Positions 1-8,568 are shown, counted from the first letter of the stretch. The stretch: 49,536 bases of DNA from Myxococcales bacterium UBA5297 (GCA_002408385.1 DHSB01000179.1:75413-124948); one strand, 5' to 3'. The notes: a model not told the origin generated them from the letters alone. A program made the numbers and translations.

Positions 1-8
1 AAATGGCT

Positions 9-30
9 TCGGCCGCCGGGTGGCGGCCGA
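9..30. repeat. short inverted repeat near the left edge
   Basis: A perfect 9-bp inverted repeat (arms 9-17 and 22-30) surrounds the loop GGGT. It lies about 80 nt beyond the stop of the leftward MBL/cNMP gene, so it could end that transcript. No T-run follows it in that direction, so an intrinsic terminator is not demonstrated. Confidence 0.3.
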
Positions 31-111
31 GCCGGTTCGCCAGTTCGCTGGCAGGGGCGGCTGCCAGGATTGAGACGGTGCGAAGGCGCGTGTCAACCCC
101 CTCAACGGCCC

Positions 112-2355
112 TCAGGCGGCCGGTTGTTGGGTTGCCCGGCGCGAGCGCACCACCATCGAGACCTGGTAGTGCAGCCGCGGCACCCGGTCGACGACGCGCT
201 TGAAGTCTTCGCCCGGAATTGCGAGCACGCCGCAGGCCTCGAGCGCGACCACCGAAGCGTTGCGGGGCACCGAGCAGAGCGGGGCGGTCTCGCCGAAGAG
301 CTGGCCGGGATACAGCACGACCTCGGCGCCGTTGACCCGGAGCGGCGCTCCTTGCCGATAGACCTGCACCCGGCCCTCGACGAGGACGTACACGGTCTTC
401 TCCAGCGCGCCCTCGCGAATCAGGGTGGCGCCCGCCTCGACGCGCCTCTGCGAGGCGGCGCGGGCCAGCGCGTTGAGGGTGGAGACCGGCAGGCGCGCCA
501 GGATGTCGACCGATTGGATGTCGCTGCGCTTGTTCCACAGATTCTGGAGCTGACCGGCGAGGTTCTCGCGGGCGGCGAAACGGCGGAAGGTCTCGCCCGG
601 CACGCGCAGCAGTCGTACCGGGGTGAGCGCCTGGACCGTCGCGGTGCGCGGCCTCTCGATGATCACCGCCATCTCCCCAAAGATCTCGCCGGGGTGGATC
701 TCGGCGAGCGCCTGCGGTGAGCCCGGGCCGTTCTGGACGAGGACGGCGAGCTTGCCGCTCAGGACCACGAAGAGGTCGCGGGTCAGGTCGTTCTGGCGCA
801 CCACGATCTGGCTGCGGTTGACGCTCAGGGGGACGGCCGCATCGAGCAGCGCCCCGATCCACTCCGAACGGCAGTCGAAGCTGGCGGCCAGGGCCCGCGC
901 GGCGCAGTCGCGCTCGAGCGGGGTCGGGCGGCTGTTCTCCGGGATGATCGTGTAGCGGTGCCCGGGCGCCGCCAGCGTGAAGCGATGGGCCTCGGCCTCC
1001 GGCAGCCGGCCGGTGTGGACGTAGACGACGTTGCTCGAAGGGTTCTCGTCGAAGTCGGCGGTCACCCCGTGGATGAGCCCGCCGCCCGCGTCGGCGATGA
1101 CCAGGTCGCAGGGCCGCTCGTAGAGCTCGAGCAGCTCGCGCCGCCTCTCCTCGGAGAGGACTCCCGAGGCGAAGGCCTTCTCGATACCGGGCGTCGAGTT
1201 GTTGTCGCCGACCACCAGCACCCGCCGCGTCAGCCCGCGGTCTTCGGTCGACAGCTCGACGCCGACGCAGGAGATCGAGTGCATCGTGTAGTGGAATCGC
1301 AGCGTCACCCCGAGAAAGTCGTAGTCGCGCCCGGGCTCGACGCGGACGAGGTCGAAAGCCTTTTCGAGCAGGCCCCGCGGGTCCTCGACCTCGGGGTTGA
1401 GGATGGCGAGCTTGCGGCGGACGATCTCGGCGGTCTCGCGGGTGGCGAACAGCCGGATGCGCCGGCCGAGCTGCAACAGCGCCGACAGGCCGACCGCGTG
1501 GTCCTCGTGGGCGTGGGTGAGCACCAGCGCCTCGAGCTGGTTGAGGCTGATGCCCGAGGCCTCGAGCACCTGGCGGATGTAGGGGCCGCTGTCGATCAGC
1601 AGGAAGTGCCCGCCGGCCTGGACGACCATGTTCGAGCAGGGCCCAGTGATGTCGAAGCCGTTCGAGGCCCCCAGGGTGATGACCTCGAGCTGCTGCGGCA
1701 GGATGGGCGTCGTCGCCGGATCGATGGGCTGGGTGTACGGCGGCAGCGGTTCGCCCTCGGTCTCCAGCCGCACCCTCTCGAGCCGGTCCTCGGCGGTCTC
1801 GAACGACCAGCAGTTGCCGCCGTGGGCGCGGATGGTCAGGCCTCCGAACCGCGCGAGCCCCTCGGCATCGAAGAAGACCGGGTGGAGGAAATCCTCGATG
1901 CCCGCGACCGAGCCGTCGGCGCGCTTGAGCGCGAGCGCGGTGGCTTCGCGCTCGAGAAACTCGACGACTTCCGGCTCGACGCCCGCAGCGGCCATCTCCG
2001 CGCGGCTCAGGCCGAGCAGGGTGAGCCGCAGGTACTCGACGACGTCCGCCCAGTCGCGCCGCTGGGCGAAGACGGTCAGCTTCTTGCCCTTGGCGAACAG
2101 GCCCTGGAGGAAGAGCGCCACGTAGAGCGGGAACTCGAGCGCCCACTGCACCACGCCGTCGCGCGAGCGCACGTCGGGGATGAGCCACGCCGTGATCTGC
2201 TTGTTGCGGGCAAAGCAGGCCTTGGCGACCTCCTCGGGAAAGCCGCAGAGGATCTGCTCGTCGTCCGCGTGGATGACCATCGCGCCGGGCATGATGGTCT
2301 GAGCCTCGATCTTCATCGGGTCGTATCCCGCCTGGGTTCGTGCGCCGCGCTCCAT
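112..2355 (-). CDS. metallo-beta-lactamase-fold hydrolase with two C-terminal cyclic-nucleotide-binding domains
   Basis: A 747-residue, probably cytoplasmic protein. An unfamiliar N-terminal region of about 210 residues precedes an MBL domain with the metal-binding motif THAHEDH and later GDNNSTPG and ADAGGG segments. Two cNMP-binding (CAP_ED) domains follow. The first has GEIFGEM and RPRTATV, the classic phosphate-binding cassette. The second has GQLFGE and PRNASV, where the usual Arg-Thr/Ser-Ala is changed. The likely role is a hydrolase gated by cAMP or cGMP; the substrate is unknown. The start at 2355 is chosen because AGGAGG lies 6 nt upstream; the frame stays open for 100 further codons, but that upstream part is not protein-like. 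The gene is divergent from the thioredoxin gene. Confidence 0.85.
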   Translation of the reverse strand: MERGARTQAGYDPMKIEAQTIMPGAMVIHADDEQILCGFPEEVAKACFARNKQITAWLIPDVRSRDGVVQWALEFPLYVALFLQGLFAKGKKLTVFAQRRDWADVVEYLRLTLLGLSRAEMAAAGVEPEVVEFLEREATALALKRADGSVAGIEDFLHPVFFDAEGLARFGGLTIRAHGGNCWSFETAEDRLERVRLETEGEPLPPYTQPIDPATTPILPQQLEVITLGASNGFDITGPCSNMVVQAGGHFLLIDSGPYIRQVLEASGISLNQLEALVLTHAHEDHAVGLSALLQLGRRIRLFATRETAEIVRRKLAILNPEVEDPRGLLEKAFDLVRVEPGRDYDFLGVTLRFHYTMHSISCVGVELSTEDRGLTRRVLVVGDNNSTPGIEKAFASGVLSEERRRELLELYERPCDLVIADAGGGLIHGVTADFDENPSSNVVYVHTGRLPEAEAHRFTLAAPGHRYTIIPENSRPTPLERDCAARALAASFDCRSEWIGALLDAAVPLSVNRSQIVVRQNDLTRDLFVVLSGKLAVLVQNGPGSPQALAEIHPGEIFGEMAVIIERPRTATVQALTPVRLLRVPGETFRRFAARENLAGQLQNLWNKRSDIQSVDILARLPVSTLNALARAASQRRVEAGATLIREGALEKTVYVLVEGRVQVYRQGAPLRVNGAEVVLYPGQLFGETAPLCSVPRNASVVALEACGVLAIPGEDFKRVVDRVPRLHYQVSMVVRSRRATQQPAA

Positions 2356-2614
2356 GACCTGCCTCCTTTCTGGCCTTCCCTCCCGCGAACAAAGCGCAAG
2401 CGGCGTGCCGCCCGATATGGCCGAGCACAGCCCGCGATCCGCTCCATTTCGGCGGGCTTCGCGCCGCCGGCGGTGCTCCACGTTGGCGCGGCGATCCGAA
2501 AAGGCGCAGCCAGGCAGCCCCTGCTGCACAGGGACAGCGGTGAACCGCTCACCGGCGGAATAGCTCTCGCCGATCGGAGGTACCCGCCGAGCAGGTCCAG
2601 CGAGGCCGTATCGA

Positions 2615-3142
2615 ATGAGCAACCAAGAGCCAGCCAAGCCCAGCCGCAAGCGCCGATGGCTCTCCATCGCCGCAGAGCTACTCGTCTTCGCCGCCCTCTT
2701 CCTTGGAGTGCGCGCCTACACCGGGCGCCACGTCGCCAAAGGCCTCGCTCCCGCGCTCGAGGGCCTGACGCCACAGGGCCAGATCCTCTCGCTGGCTCAG
2801 ATGCGCGGCGAGCCGGTGCTCGTTCACTTTTGGGCGAGCTGGTGCAGCGTCTGCAAGCTCGAGCAGGGGTCGATCGATTCGATCGCCAAGGGCCGCGATG
2901 CCCAGGTCCTCACCGTGGCCAGTGGCTCAGGCGACGCCGCCAAGGTCGCCGCCTACATGAAGAGCGAGGGGCTCAGCTTTCCGACCCTCGTCGACGAGGA
3001 CGGCACTCTTGCCGAGGCCTTCGGGGTGAAAAGCTTCCCGACCACCCTCGTCGTCGGACCGGATGGCACGGTGCGCTTCTCGGAGGTGGGCTACACGACC
3101 CGGCCCGGGATGCTCGCCCGCCTCTGGTGGGCCGGCCGTTAG
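2615..3142 (+). CDS. membrane-anchored thioredoxin-like disulfide oxidoreductase (TlpA/ScsD type)
   Basis: A 175-residue protein. A basic N-terminus and one hydrophobic helix (about residues 14-33) would anchor it in the inner membrane with the thioredoxin fold outside. The active site is WASWCSVCK (CxxC) at about residues 73-81. The cis-proline region is SFPTTLVV, followed by GPDGTVRF. It most resembles ScsD/TlpA-like periplasmic thiol oxidoreductases that handle disulfides or cytochrome c maturation; the substrate cannot be told from here. No strong Shine-Dalgarno is seen (a GAGG about 10 nt upstream), so the start is reasonable but not proven. It reads away from the MBL/cNMP gene across 259 bp. 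Confidence 0.85.
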   Translation: MSNQEPAKPSRKRRWLSIAAELLVFAALFLGVRAYTGRHVAKGLAPALEGLTPQGQILSLAQMRGEPVLVHFWASWCSVCKLEQGSIDSIAKGRDAQVLTVASGSGDAAKVAAYMKSEGLSFPTLVDEDGTLAEAFGVKSFPTTLVVGPDGTVRFSEVGYTTRPGMLARLWWAGR

Positions 3143-3169
3143 CGGGGCTGACCGAAAGACCGAGGCTGA

Positions 3170-3385
3170 AGATCCGTCGAGAGATCCTTCTTCGACTCCG
3201 TCGGGTTCTGCTCACCCTGAGCGTAGCCCCCGACGCGCGAGCGACGGGGCATCAATGCCAAAACCCACCTCGGAGTCGAAGGGCCCCTTTGGCCTCGCAG
3301 GCTCGGCCTACGCTCGGGCCTCTCGATTTCGCTCGAGTTGACCGGGGGGCCGAGCTCAAGGAGGTTTTCCGACACCTCTTGAGTG
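3170..3385. repeat. dispersed intergenic repeat, family A copy 1
   Basis: Non-coding stretch between two convergent genes. It holds an 11-bp inverted repeat, CTTCGACTCCG at 3190-3200 and CGGAGTCGAAG at 3271-3281, and a CTCACCCTGAGCG core. It ends in a tail CGACACCTCTTGAG close to the stop of the hemerythrin gene. Similar blocks, some partial, recur near 7.2, 15.95, 16.7, 22.15, 34.8 and 45.6 kb. The closest relative is the copy at 16690-16800. Confidence 0.7.
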
Positions 3386-3399
3386 CGCGCCCGCGGCCG

Positions 3400-3924
3400 C
3401 TACTCGGGCGGCTCGGCGTGGTTTTCAGCTTCCTCTTCCGGCTCGAGCTCCTGCTCGGCGTGCGGCTCGGGCCGTTGCTCGAGCGGACCGCCGGCCTGCA
3501 TCGCCTGCATCGCCTGCATCGCCTGCTCGATGCGCTCGCCCAGCTCGTCGAGCTCGTCGACGTCGAAGCGGCGCTTCACCTCGGCGAACAGCTCGATCTC
3601 CTCGTCGCTGATGTGCCGCACCACCACGTCGTGCAACTCCTCGAGCTTGCGCAAAAAGTCAGGCCCGCTCAGCGTGCCGCCCATCTGCGCGAGCGCCTCG
3701 CGGATGTCCTTGTGCTCGTCGGCAAAGGGGGCGGCCTTCACCAGGATGAGCCTCGGGGCGACGGTCGGGAAGACGACCGTCTCCTCGACCTCCAGGTGGC
3801 GCTCGAGGCTGCGGGTCAGGTCGCGAAACAGCGCCTCCCGCGCAAGCTCGACCGCCTGGCTAAGGTCGACCAGCAGCCCCTCGATCCGGTCGTGGTGCGA
3901 CATGAGCACACGCAGCGCGTTCAT
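3400..3924 (-). CDS. hemerythrin-like HHE domain protein
   Basis: A 174-residue cytoplasmic protein. The first 130 residues form a four-helix hemerythrin fold with the expected ligand spacing: SHHDRI near the N-terminus, HLEVEE, DEHKD, and HDVVVRHISDEE. It would bind a di-iron centre and act in O2, NO or iron sensing or storage. The C-terminus is a Glu/Pro-rich acidic tail preceded by MQAMQAMQA, encoded by a 9-bp triplication (CTGCATCGC). The start is the ATG at 3924, which puts the first ligand motif at residue 9, as is usual. The frame runs open upstream to 5106 on this strand, but that part overlaps the HAD gene and a repeat and has no protein character. Confidence 0.85.
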   Translation of the reverse strand: MNALRVLMSHHDRIEGLLVDLSQAVELAREALFRDLTRSLERHLEVEETVVFPTVAPRLILVKAAPFADEHKDIREALAQMGGTLSGPDFLRKLEELHDVVVRHISDEEIELFAEVKRRFDVDELDELGERIEQAMQAMQAMQAGGPLEQRPEPHAEQELEPEEEAENHAEPPE

Positions 3925-4000
3925 GGCTAGAAGCTGTAGCCGGGCTCCCGAGCTGAGAAGCACTGCCGAAGGAGCCCAAGCGACCGGGCCCCAGTCGAGG

Positions 4001-4158
4001 GTCGAGAGTCGACTGCGCGGGCTTTGCCCGCGACCTGAGCGATCGGCCGTAGGTTGGTTGGGGCGCAACTCGCTGCGCCCTTCAGGCAATCGAGCAGATG
4101 CGCGGGCGACATGAGGGTTTCGGCCGGCACGAAGGCCACGAAGGCCGGCCCTCCGGAA
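4001..4158. repeat. dispersed intergenic repeat, family B copy 1, containing C- and D-type palindromes
   Basis: This fills much of the 470-bp gap between the hemerythrin and HAD genes. It starts GTCGAGAGTCGAC, continues through CTTTGCCCG and AGGTTGGTTGG, and contains the palindrome GGGCGCA/TGCGCCC (4061-4067 and 4074-4080). It ends in GGCCGGC...GCCGGCC (4122-4150), whose loop carries a 9-bp duplication (ACGAAGGCC). A clear second copy with the same order of blocks lies at 39871-40025. No gene is seen in the rest of the gap. Confidence 0.7.
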
Positions 4159-4395
4159 ACCGTGCCGCGGCGAGGAGTCGAGCGGCTCGCTTTCCTGCCG
4201 GACATCGGGCACCTTCACCGTCCTCCAGGCCACTGCGAGCGAGCCCGACGCCATGACCCGCGCGCACTCGCGGTTGGAGACCTTGGGCTTTGGAGGTCGG
4301 TGCAATGGAGCCAGGGTTGGCCCGCTCGCCTTCGCTCGGGCCGACCGATGACACGCCTCGTCAGTCGACGCAGAGCCTTGGTAGGAGCTTCGCAA

Positions 4396-5067
4396 ATGGA
4401 CGTCGTGCTCTTCGATGTTGACGGCACCCTGGTCGACGCCGGCGGCTCGGGCCGCAGGGCGATAAGCCTCGCCTCCGAGGCGCTCTACGGCCGCTACGAC
4501 CTCTTCGACGAGGTCACCTTCGACGGAGGGACCGACCGCAACATCTGCAAGAGCGCCCTCACCAAGCACCTGCCCGCCTCGTGCAACGACCTCGAGGTCG
4601 AGCGCCTGCTCGCCAAATACGTCGAGCTGCTCGCTTCGACCCTGGCCAAGGCCCCGGGCTATCGGGTCTACCCGGGCGTCCACGCGCTGCTCGACAGGCT
4701 CGCGCGCACTCGCGCCCTGGTTGGCCTGGGCACCGGGAACATCGAGAAGGGCGCGCGCATCAAGCTCGAGCGCGGCGGGCTCAACCCCCACTTCTCCTTC
4801 GGCGGCTTCGGGGACGACGCCGAGGAGCGCGCCGCCATTCTTCGCCACGGGCTCCAGCGCGCCGAGCGGCTGCTCGGCCAAGCTCCTCGCGCGCCCTGGG
4901 TCGTCGGCGACACGCCGCGCGATCTCGAGGCCGCCCGCGCAGTCGGGGCCCGCGTAATCCTCGTCTCGACGGGCAGCTTCGGGCTCGCCGAGCTGCAGTC
5001 TCACGCCCCCGATCTGTGCGTCGAGAGCCTCGAAGACCCGCGCGTCGCCCAGGCGCTCGACGCCTGA
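4396..5067 (+). CDS. HAD-family phosphatase (Gph-like)
   Basis: A 223-residue cytoplasmic hydrolase. All four HAD motifs are visible: FDVDGTLVD (nucleophile and acid/base Asp) at residues 6-14, GTGN as motif II, a Lys in the IKLERGG segment as motif III, and VVGDTPRDLEAAR as motif IV. The helical cap between motifs I and II and the overall length fit the phosphoglycolate-phosphatase/beta-phosphoglucomutase subgroup. The substrate is not determinable. The start at 4396 is supported by AGGAG 8 nt upstream. The gene stands alone, with a family B repeat upstream and a convergent gene downstream. Confidence 0.88.
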   Translation: MDVVLFDVDGTLVDAGGSGRRAISLASEALYGRYDLFDEVTFDGGTDRNICKSALTKHLPASCNDLEVERLLAKYVELLASTLAKAPGYRVYPGVHALLDRLARTRALVGLGTGNIEKGARIKLERGGLNPHFSFGGFGDDAEERAAILRHGLQRAERLLGQAPRAPWVVGDTPRDLEAARAVGARVILVSTGSFGLAELQSHAPDLCVESLEDPRVAQALDA

Positions 5068-5116
5068 CGCGGGCCCGCCGAGGCGGACCCGCCGTCCTCC
5101 GCTCACGCTCGGCCAG

Positions 5117-5887
5117 CTACTGCGGCCCTCCGGCCGGAGGTTGCCTCTGCTCCGGCTGCGCGGGCTGCTGCCCGCCCTGCGGGCCCGCGCCGAGCTCGGG
5201 CCCGCGCAGGACCTCGACCTGCCTGGCGAAGAACCTGCCGTTGCTCAGCTCGTACGTCGCGCGCACCTCCTGGCCCGGCTCCAGGGAATCGAAGGTGCTC
5301 GGCCGGCCATTCATCGTGACGGCCGTGTTCGAGCCGACCTCGATGTCCACGGCGAGGTCGCGCTCGGGGTCGACCAGCTTGAAGCTGTTGAACACGCTCG
5401 ACTTCTCGGTCACGCGGCCCTGGACCCGAAGCCTGGCCGGCTGGTCGCAACTGCGCTCCTGGACGACCTCGGCGGCTTGGGGCGAGCGCTCGCTCAGCTC
5501 GATGCTCTCGGCGATGAGCTCGTCGCCGCGCACCGTGTAGGCCGCGCGCACCTCGGTGCCCTCGCGAATCCTCTCCAGGGCGACCGTCTGCCCGCCCCTG
5601 ACGATGCGGGTGTCGTCATGCACCTCCAGCGTCACGAGTCGGCCGGTCTGCGGCTCGACGACCGTCAGATTGCTGCTGACGCGCGAGACCTCGGCGACGT
5701 TGCCCTGCAGCTCACGAAAACCCGGCCCGGTCGCGAGAGGGCCCTGCTGCCCGCTTTGACCGGCTTGCTGTTGGTCCTGAGGTTGGGCCTGCTGCTGAGG
5801 TCTCTGCTGCTGTTGCTGCGCGAGCGCCGGCCCGCTGAGCAACAGCGACGCCGCGGCTGCGCATGACCAGCGCGTCAATGTCTTCAT
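5117..5887 (-). CDS. exported protein with two DUF5666-like beta domains
   Basis: A 256-residue protein. A clear signal peptide (cleavage after ALA near residue 23) precedes a Gln/Pro-rich linker of about 25 residues. Two copies of a small beta-rich module follow. Each has a pattern of G-x-V followed by F/L-x-L-V-x-P, a D/N-T-x-I/V strand, then LxxGxEVRA and YE/TL-x-G-R/D. This matches DUF5666-type domains. A second Gln/Pro-rich tail ends the protein. The function is unknown; it is probably periplasmic or surface-exposed. GGAGG lies 5-6 nt before the ATG. It is convergent with the HAD gene at a distance of 49 bp. Confidence 0.75.
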   Translation of the reverse strand: MKTLTRWSCAAAASLLLSGPALAQQQQQRPQQQAQPQDQQQAGQSGQQGPLATGPGFRELQGNVAEVSRVSSNLTVVEPQTGRLVTLEVHDDTRIVRGGQTVALERIREGTEVRAAYTVRGDELIAESIELSERSPQAAEVVQERSCDQPARLRVQGRVTEKSSVFNSFKLVDPERDLAVDIEVGSNTAVTMNGRPSTFDSLEPGQEVRATYELSNGRFFARQVEVLRGPELGAGPQGGQQPAQPEQRQPPAGGPQ

Positions 5888-6214
5888 CGCCCCCTCCGTT
5901 CGAAGCGGGCCTTGCGGGCCCTCACCTCTTGATCGCCGGCCCCGGCCTGCGAGCGTGCGCGGGCCCAGGCGTCAGCGTGACAGAGAGAACTTGAGGCGCC
6001 TGTTTCAGGTCCGCTCTCCAGCTCGAGCGAGCACCGGGGGGCGCCGCCGAGCCTGCGGCAGGTCGAACCGGCCGGTGGCCCAGCGGCAGCTCGGCCGCTC
6101 GAAAGCCTGCGCGCGCGGCACTCGCTCACCTCGAGTCCCTGGCCTATGGACCGAAGCCTGCCGAAAGGCACAAACGCTCACACCCTTTGGGCGCCGACTT
6201 GGCCGGCTTGGGGC
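5888..6214. other. 327-bp intergenic region, no gene seen
   Basis: Between two leftward genes, so it should hold the promoter of the DUF5666-like gene. I see no convincing -35/-10 pair, no strong terminator and no conserved frame. Open frames here have no protein character. Confidence 0.5.
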
Positions 6215-7069
6215 CTACGCCGGTTGCTGGCCGCTCGCCGCGCCGGTCTTCGAGGCGCCGCCAACCGCGGACTGGACCTGCTCGAAGCCGCCGACGATGG
6301 ACTCCTGCCCCGGCCCCAGCCCCTGCTGCTCAATCACCTGGTCGAGCCGCTGGGCGCGCTCGCCGGGGGCGGGGTGCGTCGCAAAGAACTTCTGGACGAA
6401 GCCCGGGCTCTGGCCCTGCATCTGGTCGAGCTCGGCGAAAAACTGCGCCATCGCCTGCGGGGCGTAGCCTGCGCGGGCGAGGTAGCCGACGCCCAAGGTG
6501 TCGGCCTCCTGCTCCTGCTCGCGGGTGTGGGCGGCGATGTAGCCCTGGGCGGCGATCTGCGCGGCGAGCTGCGCGAGCAGCGCCGGGTCGTTGCCCAAGG
6601 CCAGGGCGGCCAGCGTCTGCAGTCCGACCAGAGCGGCGAGCTGCTGCGCGGGGTGGTCGGCGACCACGTGCGCGACCTCGTGGCCGAGCACCGAGGCCAG
6701 CTCCGCCTCGTTGTCGACGGCCCGGATGAGCCCGGACATGACGTAGATGTGCCCGCCAGGCAGGGCGAAGGCGTTCACCGTCTCCGGGTCGTCGAGGACG
6801 GTGAAGGTGTAGTCGAAGCGCCGCTGGTCGTCGGGGACCGCGTCGAGGATCTTCCGGCCGACCCGCTCGACATAGTCCTGGACCTCCTTGTTCTGCAGAA
6901 CCTGCTCTTCCTGCTCGACCTGCCGGGCCAGCTCGTCGCCGAGCCGCTTCTCCTCCTCGGGCGACAGCAGGATGCCGCCCACCGCTTCGGTGACCGGACG
7001 GGTCGCCTCGGCGACCTGGGCGCAGCCGGCCAGAGCCACGAGCGCCAGGCAAGCGAGCAGTCGATACAT
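6215..7069 (-). CDS. M48-family zinc metallopeptidase lipoprotein
   Basis: A 284-residue lipoprotein. The signal sequence ends in a lipobox LAGC with Cys at residue 16, so the protein should be anchored by lipid in the cell envelope. The catalytic motif is HEVAHVVADH (HExxH), and the third zinc ligand is the Glu of EQEADTLG. These are typical of the M48 Ste24/LoiP/BepA-type periplasmic proteases that remove misassembled outer-membrane proteins. It has no TPR tail, so LoiP/YggG-like is the closer comparison. The start at 7069 is preferred over upstream in-frame codons because it gives the lipoprotein signal and has GGAGAAGG just upstream. Confidence 0.9.
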   Translation of the reverse strand: MYRLLACLALVALAGCAQVAEATRPVTEAVGGILLSPEEEKRLGDELARQVEQEEQVLQNKEVQDYVERVGRKILDAVPDDQRRFDYTFTVLDDPETVNAFALPGGHIYVMSGLIRAVDNEAELASVLGHEVAHVVADHPAQQLAALVGLQTLAALALGNDPALLAQLAAQIAAQGYIAAHTREQEQEADTLGVGYLARAGYAPQAMAQFFAELDQMQGQSPGFVQKFFATHPAPGERAQRLDQVIEQQGLGPGQESIVGGFEQVQSAVGGASKTGAASGQQPA

Positions 7070-7184
7070 GGGCCTTCTCCCCGGCGACACGCGCCTGCCT
7101 TTGAGGTGCCCACGTCGCAAGCGACTTGCCAGACGGCCGTCTCAAGGTCTGCCGCGAAATCACCCCAACCTCGACTCCCCCCCT

Positions 7185-7305
7185 CTCCGATCACCTCCGA
7201 GCGCAGTCGAGGAGGCTCGACCTCAGCCTGCCCCGAGCCTGCCGAGGGACCCGGGCTGACCGGTTACCGCTCGAAGGGCTCTTCGACACCTCTTCAGAGG
7301 CCGCG
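7185..7305. repeat. dispersed intergenic repeat, family A copy 2
   Basis: A diverged family A element between two leftward genes. It includes CGGGCTGACCGGTTA and the tail CTTCGACACCTCTTCAGAGG, which overlaps the stop codon of the DUF6328-like gene. The same GGGCTGACCGGTTATCG-type segment recurs at about 34837. Confidence 0.6.
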
Positions 7306-7800
7306 CAGCCGCCGCAGCAGCGGCAGGCCGAACCAGACGGCGAGCGAGAACACGAAGATCCCCGCGGCCGCGACCACCGCCGCCGCGAGGCCGTAGATGA
7401 TGTTCGAGACGAGGAGCATCACCGCGGCCACCGCGACCGAGAGCAGGCCGAGCGCGAAGACCGCCTGGTGAGTTGCCGTGCGCAGCATCCGCGGCTTGTC
7501 GTAGGGCTTGCCACGCACCCGGTGGTAGGCGCTCTCGCCGACGAGCAGCACGAGGGCCAACGCGGTGCAGACGAACGCGGTGAAGTAGGCGACGTGGGAC
7601 AACCGGTCGACCTGGGCGAAGCTCGGCGAAAACGGAAGCGCGAGCAGGAAGGCGAACAGCACCGTCGTCCCCGGGAGGATGACGCGCAGCTCGTCGACGA
7701 GCTCGGCCAGCTCGCGATTGGGGTCGCGCCCGTAGCGCGGGTCCGGCGTGGGCACGACTTGAAGGTAGCGCCTCGGGCCACGGCCGCGCCCGCACCGCAC
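7294..7800 (-). CDS. DUF6328-like integral membrane protein
   Basis: A 168-residue protein. After a short basic N-terminus comes the segment ELRVILPGTTVLFAFLL, characteristic of DUF6328 as I recall it. Four hydrophobic helices follow (about residues 43-62, 67-90, 108-130 and 135-158). The function of the family is unknown. The start is uncertain: the GTG at 7800 has an AGGGA upstream, but a GTG at 7755 would give a protein beginning just before NRELAELVDEL. It diverges from the lipoprotein/TerC operon across about 100 bp. Its stop codon lies in a family A repeat. Confidence 0.7.
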   Translation of the reverse strand: MRCGRGRGPRRYLQVVPTPDPRYGRDPNRELAELVDELRVILPGTTVLFAFLLALPFSPSFAQVDRLSHVAYFTAFVCTALALVLLVGESAYHRVRGKPYDKPRMLRTATHQAVFALGLLSVAVAAVMLLVSNIIYGLAAAVVAAAGIFVFSLAVWFGLPLLRRLRGL

Positions 7801-7904
7801 GCGAGTCCCTGTCGAGCCGGCTCGCGGCTTCCCACGCGGTGAGCAGATTCAGGAGGCGGACGTGCGCGCAGCTCGTCGCGGCTGCAGCCTCCGGGGAGGC
7901 GACC

Positions 7905-8561
7905 ATGAGAATCGGGCTCTTCGCGATGGCCTTGCTCGCTGCCGGCTGTGCGCGCGAGCAGACCGTCGTCCCGGTCGGCGGCCCGCAGGGGACCGCCAAC
8001 GTCTCGGGCGTGCAGCTCGGCGTCGAAGCGCAGGCCTGGGAGCCTCCACCGGATCTGGCCGGCAAGGTGACGCCGCTCCGGGTCACTCTGGCCAACGGCA
8101 CCGGAGTGCCGCTGCGGATTCGCTACGACCAATTCCGCGTGCTCTCCCCGACCGGCGCCCCGCGCTCGGTGCTGCCGCCGCTGCCGGCCGATCTCCGCTC
8201 CGGCAGCCTCGGGCCGCTGACGCCTGAGTTCGAGTCCGAGAGCTTCTTCGTGCCTCCGCCCCTCTTGCGCGTCTATCCCGACCAAGGCCTGTGGGCCGGT
8301 CCCTTCGAGTACCGCTCGGACGGCCTGGACGGCTTCGAGAGCTGGCCCGAAGGCCTTCCGACGACGGGGATGATCCAACGCGCCATCCCCGAAGGCGTCA
8401 TCGAGACGGGCGGCCGGGTAAGCGGCTTTCTCTACTTCCCGCCCCTGCCCGAAGGCGCCGCGAGGTACGTCTTCGAGGCCGACCTCGTCGACGCCAACAC
8501 CGGCGAGGGCTTCGCGACCGTGAGCATCCCGTTCCTTCCGCCGGAACAGGAGCAGAAGTAG
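7905..8561 (+). CDS. lipoprotein of unknown function
   Basis: A 218-residue predicted lipoprotein; the signal ends LLAAGC with Cys at residue 15. The mature part begins like a beta-sandwich: PLRVTLANGTGVPLRIRYDQF resembles domains that describe 'free/bound' beta strands in DUF4352-like folds, but no family is certain. A proline-rich middle (FFVPPPLL, YPDQGLW) is followed by GRVSGFLYFPPL and a last strand. The start is fixed by GGGGAGG about 5 nt upstream. It is the first gene of a rightward run; TerC starts 7 nt after its stop, so the two are probably co-transcribed. Confidence 0.75.
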   Translation: MRIGLFAMALLAAGCAREQTVVPVGGPQGTANVSGVQLGVEAQAWEPPPDLAGKVTPLRVTLANGTGVPLRIRYDQFRVLSPTGAPRSVLPPLPADLRSGSLGPLTPEFESESFFVPPPLLRVYPDQGLWAGPFEYRSDGLDGFESWPEGLPTTGMIQRAIPEGVIETGGRVSGFLYFPPLPEGAARYVFEADLVDANTGEGFATVSIPFLPPEQEQK

Positions 8562-8568
8562 CGGCCCG

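Noticed and set aside
3500..3540. CTGCATCGC triplication as a regulatory repeat
   Set aside because: It lies inside the hemerythrin gene and encodes MQAMQAMQA in frame; a coding repeat is enough explanation.
958..3930. A 990-codon rightward open frame across the MBL/cNMP gene
   Set aside because: It is antisense to a well-supported gene for most of its length, then runs over the thioredoxin gene in another frame and a repeat; its translation has no domain or hydrophobic pattern.
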